Below, piece after piece: positions 22,718 to 28,523 of a stretch of 28,838 nucleotides of DNA. This stretch comes from a virus. A program made the translations under genes and the position numbers. The DNA is taken from positions 1 to 28,838 of the IMG/VR virus record IMGVR_UViG_3300025132_000210. One strand, given 5' to 3'. The notes beneath the pieces are model-generated. The model had not been told where the DNA came from and searched no databases. It worked only from the letters and a program-made list of their open reading frames with translations. Within the stretch, counting starts at the first letter, position 1. Every line of letters starts with the position of its first letter.

Positions 22718-23062
22718 TTAGTGGTGAGCGTCTTCCTCCCAAGGCAAATCTCTATCGTGTGTATTGATTTGGCTATTAGGTATAACTTCAATTTGGCTAA
22801 AAGGATCTGGTTTGTAATAATAATTATTATGATCAAACCTAAGCATCCCGCTTTTCATTTGACGCAAATGATCAAGCTCATGTTTTACTGCTTTTCTTTT
22901 TAGTGCAGGAGACATGTTTTTCTCAATCTCAATTACGCCATTTGGATTTATTGTGCCAAGAGTATGTTTACCAAGATCTGTTTCAACTACCTTATAATCT
23001 CCTGTTGAATACTCTTTACTAAACCCAAATACTTCGTGTATGTTTTTTAATTTAAAAGACAT
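22718..23062 (-). CDS. Small HExxH metallopeptidase-like protein
   Basis: 114 residues. A zincin motif H61-E-L-D-H65 lies in a helix after KRKAVK, with QMKSGMLRFDHNNYYY behind it, and a PWEEDAHH end whose Glu (109 or 110) could be the third metal ligand. The first half is beta-rich with GTINPNGVIEIEK. I recall phage proteins with the same order (KHExxHxxQMKxGxLxYD, then LPWExxA). No signal peptide is seen, so it would act in the cytosol or be packaged. Possible tasks are processing of a virion protein or cleavage of a host protein. The gene ends one base from the 23063 gene start region and shares its transcript. Confidence 0.72.
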   Translation of the reverse strand: MSFKLKNIHEVFGFSKEYSTGDYKVVETDLGKHTLGTINPNGVIEIEKNMSPALKRKAVKHELDHLRQMKSGMLRFDHNNYYYKPDPFSQIEVIPNSQINTHDRDLPWEEDAHH

Positions 23063-23620
23063 TTATTTTTTTAATCGCTTTCCGACTGGGTCTTTTGGCG
23101 CTTTTGTTCCTCCTTTTTTCATTTGTCTTTTAACTGCCTTTAAAACAAGTGCTTTGCCTTTTTTATCTGCAGCCTCAGACTGAGCTCTTTTCTTTTTTGC
23201 TTTAGTAAACTTTCTATTAGCAGCTTTTAACTTTCTTTCAGCAGCTTTTGTTTTACCTGCTTTTCTTAAAGCAGCAGCCTTGTTGCCTTTTACAGCATCA
23301 CCTTTGAAACCTTTTCTATCTGAAGCTTTCATTTTTCTTACGCTTTTCTTTGCAGCTCTTACTATTTTACCAGCCTCTTTTTTAGTAGCGCCAATTTCAT
23401 TCATTACCATTTTTTTAGCCTTAGCCTTTTTTGTAAGCATAGGCTTTTTCATAGCCATCATAGGCTTTTTCATGGCCATCTTAGGCTTCTTCTTTTTTAG
23501 AATTTTAGTCTGCACCTCTTTTGGTAAAGAGTCAAACCCAGCGTTTAGCTTGGGTTTTTTAGAGTTCATTGCCATAGACATTCTTGCTTTCTGTATGGCG
23601 TTTAACTTTGGTAGTTTCAT
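23063..23620 (-). CDS. Lys/Ala-rich histone-like protein with KKPM repeats
   Basis: 185 residues, extremely basic. Residues 43-62 hold repeats (KKPKMAMKKPMMAMKKPML), encoded by two 21-base direct repeats at 23439-23480. The second half is Lys/Ala-rich helical sequence (VRAAKKSVRKMKASDRKGFK, AALRKAGKTKAAERKLKAAN) resembling eukaryotic-type histone H1 tails or bacterial H1-like proteins. Similar KPMM motifs occur in the 24018-25004 protein. Such composition suggests DNA or RNA condensation, inside the capsid or on host DNA. No globular domain is recognised. It follows the metallopeptidase-like gene directly on the left. Confidence 0.72.
   Translation of the reverse strand: MKLPKLNAIQKARMSMAMNSKKPKLNAGFDSLPKEVQTKILKKKKPKMAMKKPMMAMKKPMLTKKAKAKKMVMNEIGATKKEAGKIVRAAKKSVRKMKASDRKGFKGDAVKGNKAAALRKAGKTKAAERKLKAANRKFTKAKKKRAQSEAADKKGKALVLKAVKRQMKKGGTKAPKDPVGKRLKK
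23439..23480. repeat. Two 21-bp direct repeats inside a basic-protein gene
   Basis: 23439-23459 and 23460-23480 are adjacent copies that differ at one position (ATAGGCTTTTTCATRGCCATC on the plus strand). They encode the seven-residue unit MAMKKPM. A diverged partial copy follows. The repeat is in frame and explains the KKPM array by tandem duplication. Confidence 0.8.
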
Positions 23621-23640
23621 TGTTTTATTAATTTATGTGT

Positions 23641-23781
23641 TTATCTTCCTTGCCCTCGGTAAATTTTACCCGAGTAGTATTTTCCATTTACATTATTAGT
23701 GTGCCTATTCTTGCTGTGAATATTAGGTCTCTTAGCATGAACAGATTTTTTATAAGTAGAGGTTAATCCTTTTCTTGCCAT
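23641..23781 (-). CDS. Short basic protein with HSKNxHTNN motif
   Basis: 46 residues: MARKGLTSTYKKSVHAKRPN, IHSKNRHTNNVNGKYYSGKI, then YRGQGR. ATG is at 23781 and TAA at 23643-23641. It overlaps the upstream stop as TAATG. The pattern SVHxKxPNIHSKNxHTNNVxGKxYxxxYRGQGR looks conserved and I recall close relatives in marine viruses, so the frame is very likely real. It has four His and many Lys/Arg; no function is known. Confidence 0.72.
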   Translation of the reverse strand: MARKGLTSTYKKSVHAKRPNIHSKNRHTNNVNGKYYSGKIYRGQGR

Positions 23782-24014
23782 TATCTTCTTCTTCTTCTTC
23801 TTGGTTTGTTAACCGCACATCCAGTAACTCTTCCTCTTTTATCTCTTATTTTTCTTGAACCTCTGCCGCAAGTAATTCCTCTGGCTTTGCTTCTAAGCTT
23901 TCTTGCTTTGTCTGATTTTCTTTCAGCTCTTTTGAACTTACCTTTGCTTCTTAGCTCGGCAGCTCTATCACTTTTTTTATCGGCTCTTCTCATAAGCCTT
24001 TCATATCTTGGCAT
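23781..24014 (-). CDS. Arg/Lys-rich protein with two Cys
   Basis: 77 residues. Residues 1-45 form a charged helix with repeated RxxRADKKSDRAAELRSKGK type units (two similar SD(R/K)A(A/R)xLRSK segments). The C-terminal part ITCGRGSRKIRDKRGRVTGC, then AVNKPRRRRRR, has two Cys and a polyarginine end, as in protamine-like or nucleic-acid-binding tails. It lies four bases from the 24018-25004 stop and overlaps the next small gene by one base. Confidence 0.7.
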   Translation of the reverse strand: MPRYERLMRRADKKSDRAAELRSKGKFKRAERKSDKARKLRSKARGITCGRGSRKIRDKRGRVTGCAVNKPRRRRRR

Positions 24015-24017
24015 AAT

Positions 24018-25004
24018 TTATCTTTTATATGGTTTATAATTGTTATAAGGATCGCCACTTTGACGGCCTATTCTTTTTGGTGAACCTTGTTTTTTAGCAA
24101 CTTTATTAATTTTTCTTACTTTTCTATTTATTGCTCTATCCTTTCTTCCTTCAGACTTATAAAGTTTATTTATTTTGCGTATAGTTTTTTTATCTTTAGA
24201 CGACAGAGAACTTGGATCACCTTTTACTTTGCTGTAATAATCTTTTCTTCCAAGCTTATCATATAGCCCTCTTGCAAGTTTGTCTCTTTCAGCTTGCATT
24301 TTACGCAGCTTTACTCCTTTTCTTTGAGCAGCCGCAGCTTTTCTTGCGCTTTTTCTGTCAAGCCTTGACAATTTAGATGTTTTCTTTTTTCCAGACAACA
24401 TAGGTTTTATTACACCCGTCATCATAGGTTTCTTCATAGAAGACATCATGGGTTTTTTCATAGCCATTTTAGGTTTTATTGAAGCGCTTACTTTAGCCTC
24501 ACCTTTCTTTCTAACCTTTTGAAGTATAGCTTTTCTTTTTTTCAACCCCTCTTTGCGTTTTTTGCTCAGCGGTTTATCAAAAGATCCACCAGCTTTTTTC
24601 TTTGCTGTTGTAAGCATTGGTTTTTTTGTTCCTACCATTTTTACCTTTTTTTCTTTTTTAGGATAAGATCTTTTTGCGGTCACGGCTTTTGCAGTGTCAG
24701 CTAAACCTTTAGCGGCTTTATCAAACTTTCCTTTTTTTATTGCACTATAAGTAGATGATGCAGCTGTAACTATCTTGCCAAGCTTGCTGCCTTTTATTTT
24801 ATCTACTTTCTTTTTAATTTTATCCGCAGTATTTTTAACTTTTTGAATCGTTCTTCCTGCGCCGGTTTTGCCGGTTTTTACAATTTTGGACTGTCTTTTC
24901 GCAAGCCTTGTAGCTCTTTTGGTATTACCCTTGATATTAGCTTTGTTGATTTTTCTACTAAGTTTATCTTTTCTGCGAGCCGCAGCTTTTGTCATTGTGG
25001 CCAT
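24018..25004 (-). CDS. Long Lys-rich histone-like protein with KPM repeats
   Basis: 328 residues, the largest basic protein here. Residues 1-120 are Lys/Ala/Ser/Thr-rich with a helical outline (KIVKTGKTGAGRTIQKVKNT). Residues 128-131 and 177-203 hold KPM motifs (KPKMAMKKPMMSSMKKPMM, then IKPML) like those of the 23063-23620 protein. The C-terminal 110 residues are a different basic helical part (ERDKLARGLYDKLGRKDYYS) ending RQSGDPYNNYKPYKR. It is the first gene of the accessory block and is divergent from the plus-strand regulator-like gene; a TATCTTTG box lies 26 bases upstream. DNA-binding is inferred from composition only. Confidence 0.72.
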   Translation of the reverse strand: MATMTKAAARRKDKLSRKINKANIKGNTKRATRLAKRQSKIVKTGKTGAGRTIQKVKNTADKIKKKVDKIKGSKLGKIVTAASSTYSAIKKGKFDKAAKGLADTAKAVTAKRSYPKKEKKVKMVGTKKPMLTTAKKKAGGSFDKPLSKKRKEGLKKRKAILQKVRKKGEAKVSASIKPKMAMKKPMMSSMKKPMMTGVIKPMLSGKKKTSKLSRLDRKSARKAAAAQRKGVKLRKMQAERDKLARGLYDKLGRKDYYSKVKGDPSSLSSKDKKTIRKINKLYKSEGRKDRAINRKVRKINKVAKKQGSPKRIGRQSGDPYNNYKPYKR

Positions 25005-25021
25005 TGTAATATTTTTGTTTG

Positions 25022-25037
25022 TATCTTTACAAAGATA
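25022..25037. promoter_or_regulatory. Inverted repeat with a -7 box between divergent genes
   Basis: TATCTTT (25022-25028), AC, AAAGATA (25031-25037): two seven-base arms around two bases. Read on the minus strand, 25037-25030 is an exact TATCTTTG -7 box for the 24018-25004 gene; on the plus strand the near-match TATCTTTA could serve the 25061 gene. The symmetry makes it a candidate operator for the neighbouring winged-helix-like protein. Confidence 0.5.
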
Positions 25038-25060
25038 AATAATTAAATCTAATACTTTTT

Positions 25061-25510
25061 ATGCCTATTCCTATCCGAAACACTTCGCGTATACAGCCCG
25101 AACACGACTACTTAAAATATTGGAAAGTTGTGAAGTATTGGGCGAAAAGAAAATATAATATAACTACCGGAGAGATGGAGCTTATGTTTTTTTTATACAG
25201 CGAACATCTTTTTAATAAAACTCAGTTTGAAGAATACAACGAGCTTATGTCTTGGGATAATAATCGTTTTTATAAATTAATAAAAGACGGATGGATTCAT
25301 AAGTGGAGAGAAAAAAAAGGAAGTCAAGCAGCCTTATATGAGCTGACATATAAAGCAAAAAGAATGATAAACAATATTTATGACAAGTTAAACGGAAAGA
25401 ATTTTCCTGAAAACCCTGTAAACAACCCAGTATTTAAACATGATGTAAAATACAGGGATAAGGTTTATAGAAAATACATGAAGAAAATAAACCAAGAGGA
25501 TAGGTTATAA
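25061..25510 (+). CDS. Winged-helix-like putative transcription regulator
   Basis: 149 residues on the plus strand, alone among minus-strand genes. Residues about 17-105 have a MarR-like outline: helices YLKYWKVVKYWAKRKY and TTGEMELMFFLYSEHLF, then FEEYNELMSWDNNRFYKLIK as the recognition part, DGWIHKWREKKGSQAALYEL as the wing, and a closing helix TYKAKRMINNIYDKLNG. The tail is basic. Its opposite orientation and the inverted repeat 24 bases upstream suggest autoregulation and control of the divergent accessory block. It ends inside the end of groES: the two stop codons abut, giving a 6-bp convergent overlap. The fold is inferred from pattern. Confidence 0.65.
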   Translation: MPIPIRNTSRIQPEHDYLKYWKVVKYWAKRKYNITTGEMELMFFLYSEHLFNKTQFEEYNELMSWDNNRFYKLIKDGWIHKWREKKGSQAALYELTYKAKRMINNIYDKLNGKNFPENPVNNPVFKHDVKYRDKVYRKYMKKINQEDRL

Positions 25511-25762
25511 AACCACAACAACATCTCTTTCCTCTATGATTGTATAGGTTTCATCATTAATTATCATGGAGTGTCCTGCAGCTTTATCAAAAAATATTAC
25601 ATCTTCTTTTTTAACACTGTCTACGTTTGTTCCAGGATTGTGAACAACCCCTTTGTGATACCTTAATGAAGAAACGTCTTCGTTAGAAAGAAGAAGTCCT
25701 GATTTAGTTTTATACTCTTCGTTTATTTTCTTTATTACAATATATTTATTAATTGCTTGCAT
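25505..25762 (-). CDS. groES: Co-chaperonin GroES (Cpn10)
   Basis: 85 residues, compared with about 97 for E. coli GroES. The order agrees: first strand INKYIVIKKI, a mobile loop EEYKTKSGLLLS with the hydrophobic LLL (23-25) in place of Ile-Val-Leu that docks on GroEL, then GVVHNPG, a VKKEDVIFFDKAA strand pair with SMIINDETYTIIEERDVVVV at the end. The roof-loop region is short. It lies in the same minus-strand set as groEL with one small gene between, and overlaps that gene by 14 bp. It should cap the phage or host GroEL ring. Confidence 0.85.
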   Translation of the reverse strand: MQAINKYIVIKKINEEYKTKSGLLLSNEDVSSLRYHKGVVHNPGTNVDSVKKEDVIFFDKAAGHSMIINDETYTIIEERDVVVVL

Positions 25763-25904
25763 TTACATTTTCTTCTGGAACTTGAACATAGGTCTTCGCT
25801 TTTGAAGAAACTACGTATCCATTTTTAGTTAACAAAGCTATTGCTTTTTCTATTTCTTGTCTTTCTTTTCTTACTATTTCAAATAAGTGATTATGAATTA
25901 CCAT
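25749..25904 (-). CDS. Small protein between groEL and groES
   Basis: 51 residues from ATG at 25904 (MVIHNHLFEIVRKERQEIEK, AIALLTKNGYVVSSKAKTYV, then QVPEENVNASN). A longer frame to 25952 overlaps groEL; the shorter start has the recurrent TTAAATTTAATATAATGG leader, so it is preferred. A helix followed by a strand-like end (GYVVSSKAKTYVQV) is suggested. Its place inside a chaperonin operon makes a chaperonin-linked role possible, but nothing in the sequence shows one. Confidence 0.62.
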   Translation of the reverse strand: MVIHNHLFEIVRKERQEIEKAIALLTKNGYVVSSKAKTYVQVPEENVNASN

Positions 25905-25914
25905 TATATTAAAT

Positions 25915-27540
25915 TTAATTTTTATTATTACTTTGATCTCTATTACCCACACGAGCGTGAGTAACGATTGCGTTTGTAGTAAGTATGGTTGTTGCTACAC
26001 TAACTGCATTTATTAATGCGTTCCTTGTAACCTTCAATGGATCTATAACTCCCATTTTATACATATCGCCATACTCTTCGTTTTTAACATCAAATCCGAA
26101 GGATTTGTTTTTTTTCAAATCTGCTAATATTTTTTCAGGATCCATTCCCGCATTAATTAGTATTTGCTGGAAGGGAGCTTGCATGGCTTCAGTTATAATA
26201 TCTTTAGCCACCAACCACTCTGACTCTTTTGCTTTATCTTCCTGTCCTAAATTTTTCGCACAATTCAATAATGCAATACCTCCACCGGGAACAATTCCTT
26301 CCTCAAGTGCGGAACGCACTGCACACACCGAGTCATCGACTCGGTCAAATTTTTCTTTTTGCTCCACATCTGAATTACCACCCACGTAGATGCAACCGAT
26401 AGCTCCAGCTAAACTTGCTATACGTTCATCAACAAACTTTTTTTCTACTGGATCTTTTAAGTTAGACTGCTGTTCTTTTAGTTCAGAAATTCTAACACGC
26501 ATCTCTTCGCTTGGGTCTTCGTTCTTAATTAATACGGTATTTGTTTTACCTACAATTATTTTATCTGCATGTCCTAAGTCAGTAATACTTAGTGTGGATA
26601 GATCATCTCCAGTTTTTTCAGAAATATATTTAGCTCCTAAGGTAATTGCAATGTCTTGCATAAGCTCATGTTTTTTATAACCAAAGGAAGGACATTGTAT
26701 ACTACAAAGCTTAAGTCCGTTTCTTACAACATTAGCAGCAAGAGTGTTTACCACATTTACTCCGCAGTCAGCAATGATGAGTAAAGTTTCATTGTTTTGA
26801 ATGATTGGTTTTAACACAGACTCTATTTGAAGTATGTTACTTATGTCTTGGTCACAAACTAAAACCTTTACATTTTCTAATATACACTCGTCCTTCTTGT
26901 GGTTATTTATAAAAAGATTTGAAGCATAACCTCTGTCTATCTTTATACCGTTAGTTACTTCTGCAAATGTCTCATGGTTTTGAGAACGCTCTACAGTTAC
27001 AATTCCGTCTTTGCCTACTTTCTTATAAGCATCATATATAAGCTTTCCTATTTCCGCATCATTATTTGCTGAGATCTTTGCAACGTCAAGCAAACTACTA
27101 TTGGTGATTTTTTTTGAACCTTTCTCCAGATCTTTAACTACGCTTGATATAATTTCATTTGTATATTTTACAACCTGTGAAATATTGTGTTCTGGTTTTA
27201 TGTGCTTGTTACCGCACTTTACAAACGCTTCTGCTAAAACTATAGCTGTGGTTGTTCCATCACCAGCTGAATTAGCTGTACGATTAGAAGCATCCTTCAT
27301 CATTTGTATTGCTATGTTTTCTACGGGGTCATCCAAGAACACACTACGTGCTACGGTCACACCGTCCTTGGTGATAGTCATTCCACGCAAGTGATCGGTT
27401 GATTCTATTATCACCGTTTTACCGCGTGGGCCTAATGTACTTTTAACTGCGTTTGAAATTTTTGATATTCCGGAAACTAATTTAGATCTGCCCTCTTCAT
27501 TGAAATGCAAATCTTTTGGTATATAACCTTGCTGACTCAT
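25915..27540 (-). CDS. groEL: Chaperonin GroEL (Cpn60)
   Basis: 541 residues, nearly the bacterial length (548 in E. coli). Nucleotide-binding motifs are intact: TLGPRGK (35-41), TITKDGVTVA (55-64), GDGTTTA (93-99) with D94, the pre-hydrolysis Asp at 403 in RVDDSVCAVR, PGGGIAL (418-424) and YGDMYKMGVIDPLKVTR near 470. The C-terminus ends ARVGNRDQSNNKN instead of the GGM-rich tail found in many bacterial GroELs, which would change the cavity floor. GroES is encoded two genes on. A promoter-like TTG-N20-TACATTTA lies upstream and the ATG has an AATATAATG leader. The product probably folds capsid or fibre proteins. GroEL genes are much rarer in phages than GroES-type genes. Confidence 0.93.
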   Translation of the reverse strand: MSQQGYIPKDLHFNEEGRSKLVSGISKISNAVKSTLGPRGKTVIIESTDHLRGMTITKDGVTVARSVFLDDPVENIAIQMMKDASNRTANSAGDGTTTAIVLAEAFVKCGNKHIKPEHNISQVVKYTNEIISSVVKDLEKGSKKITNSSLLDVAKISANNDAEIGKLIYDAYKKVGKDGIVTVERSQNHETFAEVTNGIKIDRGYASNLFINNHKKDECILENVKVLVCDQDISNILQIESVLKPIIQNNETLLIIADCGVNVVNTLAANVVRNGLKLCSIQCPSFGYKKHELMQDIAITLGAKYISEKTGDDLSTLSITDLGHADKIIVGKTNTVLIKNEDPSEEMRVRISELKEQQSNLKDPVEKKFVDERIASLAGAIGCIYVGGNSDVEQKEKFDRVDDSVCAVRSALEEGIVPGGGIALLNCAKNLGQEDKAKESEWLVAKDIITEAMQAPFQQILINAGMDPEKILADLKKNKSFGFDVKNEEYGDMYKMGVIDPLKVTRNALINAVSVATTILTTNAIVTHARVGNRDQSNNKN

Positions 27541-27563
27541 TATATTAGATTTTATTATTTAGG

Positions 27564-27594
27564 TAAATGTATAAATAATATTTTAATTATGCAA
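27564..27594 (-). promoter_or_regulatory. Putative groEL promoter with -33 and -7 boxes
   Basis: On the minus strand TTG (27594-27592), 20 bases, TACATTTA (27571-27564). This fits the Bacteroidota layout TTG-N19-21-TANNTTTG with one mismatch in the last base. The ATG is about 24 bases further on. GTGACAAATGACA (27595-27607) adjoins the -33 box, so a repressor or activator could act here. Confidence 0.45.
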
Positions 27595-27783
27595 GTGACA
27601 AATGACAAACTGAAATGTGTTTTTATAGACTATATACTTTTACTCTACTTTCTTTTTTTTATATGTATAAATAATAGAAAAAAACTGTCATTTCTGTCAC
27701 TTTGATTATAACTATCTGATTATTAGTTATTTATATATTTTATTTTTGTCACAAAATTGTCACAAAAGAGTAATATAATGACA
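27595..27783. repeat. TGTCAC/TGACA repeat cluster upstream of groEL
   Basis: An AT-rich 190-bp stretch holds GTGACA-AA-TGACA (27595-27607), TGTCA-TTTC-TGTCAC (27686-27700; the opposite orientation), two exact tandem copies of TTGTCACAAAA (27746-27756 and 27757-27767) and another TGACA (27779-27783). Elements in both orientations and an 11-bp tandem period suggest a row of protein-binding sites. The rest of the 27541-27855 gap holds a promoter, a terminator and no convincing gene. Confidence 0.6.
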
Positions 27784-27815
27784 AAAAAAAGAGCTTCACT
27801 ATGGAAACTCCTTTT
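27783..27815 (-). terminator. Intrinsic terminator after the 27856-28080 gene
   Basis: On the minus strand AAAGGAGTTTC, loop CATAGT, GAAGCTC and then at least eight T. The core stem has seven pairs including one G-T and extends by A-T pairs into the T run. It is placed about 40 bases past the stop of the 27856-28080 gene. Confidence 0.72.
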
Positions 27816-27821
27816 CTACTC

Positions 27822-27841
27822 AAATCAAAACAGAACAAATA
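27822..27841. repeat. First copy of a 20-bp A-rich repeat
   Basis: AAATCAAAACAGAACAAATA occurs here and, with one difference, at 28414-28433. The two copies flank the small gene 27856-28080 and the gene-free control region. The sequence is simple, so chance similarity is possible. Confidence 0.4.
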
Positions 27842-27855
27842 GGGATCTTAATTTC

Positions 27856-28080
27856 TTAAAACTCTAATTGGTTAAAGTTCTTTTTGTCCTCAGCAAGTTG
27901 TATTGCTTCAGCTATTTGGTTAATCTTACGATCGTTCTTTATAGACCTTTTAATAGACGCTGCTCTTGCTATTCCGCTTTGTCCATCAGGCCTGTCGTTT
28001 ATTAATCTTCCGTTTCTAACGTAGAGTCCGTCTACATAGTTGTTAGTGCTTGGATCTTTATATAGTTGCTTGTATCCCAT
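27856..28080 (-). CDS. Small hypothetical protein, first minus-strand gene
   Basis: 74 residues: MGYKQLYKDPSTNNYVDGLY, VRNGRLINDRPDGQSGIARA, then a helix ASIKRSIKNDRKINQIAEAI and a polar end. The first half has beta-hairpin character, the second is a charged helix. It is transcribed alone: a TATCTTTG box is 17 bases upstream and a terminator follows. As the first gene beside the control region it could be an early or regulatory product, but no known domain is recognised. Confidence 0.7.
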   Translation of the reverse strand: MGYKQLYKDPSTNNYVDGLYVRNGRLINDRPDGQSGIARAASIKRSIKNDRKINQIAEAIQLAEDKKNFNQLEF

Positions 28081-28096
28081 AACGTTTATTTTTACA

Positions 28097-28104
28097 CAAA
28101 GATA
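28097..28104 (-). promoter_or_regulatory. -7 box TATCTTTG before the 27856-28080 gene
   Basis: Exact minus-strand TATCTTTG, 17 bases upstream of the ATG at 28080. No -33 TTG is seen. The box is identical to those at 130-137, 1059-1066 and 25030-25037. Confidence 0.52.
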
Positions 28105-28254
28105 ATAAATTTTTTTAGATACTCAGGGGTTGAGGATAATACTACGCTATACGTTTGCTACCCCCTAAAAAAAAAGTCAATATTTCTGGCGAGAAGTCGA
28201 ATCAAAATAAAATTTTTGCTGTACTTTTTTGGGTTTTTCCTGAGGCAGTCCGAC

Positions 28255-28291
28255 CACACACGTACACGCACACGCACACGCACACACGCGT
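28255..28291. repeat. 37-bp alternating purine/pyrimidine tract with ACACGC repeats
   Basis: From 28255 to 28291 pyrimidine and purine alternate without a break. It includes three perfect tandem ACACGC units (28264-28281) and then ACACACGCG. Long CA/CG alternation is the classic setting for left-handed Z-DNA under negative supercoiling. It is out of keeping with the AT-rich genome. Confidence 0.85.
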
Positions 28292-28320
28292 TCGTTTGTC
28301 GTTTCGTTTGGGGGTATCGT

Positions 28321-28358
28321 TCCCCCTTCCCCCGTTGCCCGTGTCCCCCTTCCCCCGT
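28321..28358. repeat. C5-tract direct repeat, G-quadruplex/i-motif candidate
   Basis: Two perfect copies of TCCCCCTTCCCCCGT (28321-28335 and 28344-28358) with TGCCCGTG between. C runs lie at 28322-28326, 28329-28333, 28338-28340, 28345-28349 and 28352-28356, so the minus strand carries five G runs with loops of two to four bases, enough for a G-quadruplex. GGGGG at 28310-28314 could instead pair with the first C run. Confidence 0.85.
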
Positions 28359-28413
28359 ATTTTTATTTAAAAGATACTTAACGCCTTGCGTTTATAACTG
28401 CACGACCTCAACA

Positions 28414-28433
28414 AAATCAAAACAAAACAAATA
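28414..28433. repeat. Second copy of a 20-bp A-rich repeat
   Basis: AAATCAAAACAAAACAAATA matches 27822-27841 at 19 of 20 bases in the same orientation. Both are preceded by CTCA within a few bases. Confidence 0.4.
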
Positions 28434-28523
28434 AAAATTAAAAAAAAATTCATTTCATAAGTCATTGACTATCAGCCAACTAAAAGAAAACTTTTGATGT
28501 AAGTAAATATTTTTTAAAAAAAG

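Noticed and set aside
28310-28326. Terminator formed by GGGGG (28310-28314) and CCCCC (28322-28326)
   Set aside because: The stem can form but no T run follows on either strand, so termination is not supported.
28255-28358. CRISPR-like array
   Set aside because: The repeats are 6 and 15 bp without regular unique spacers and no cas genes are near.
28066-28434. Plus-strand frames of 122 and 71 codons across the control region
   Set aside because: They arise from the CA/CG and C-rich repeats (runs of Thr-Arg or Thr-His and Pro) and have no leader or neighbour support.
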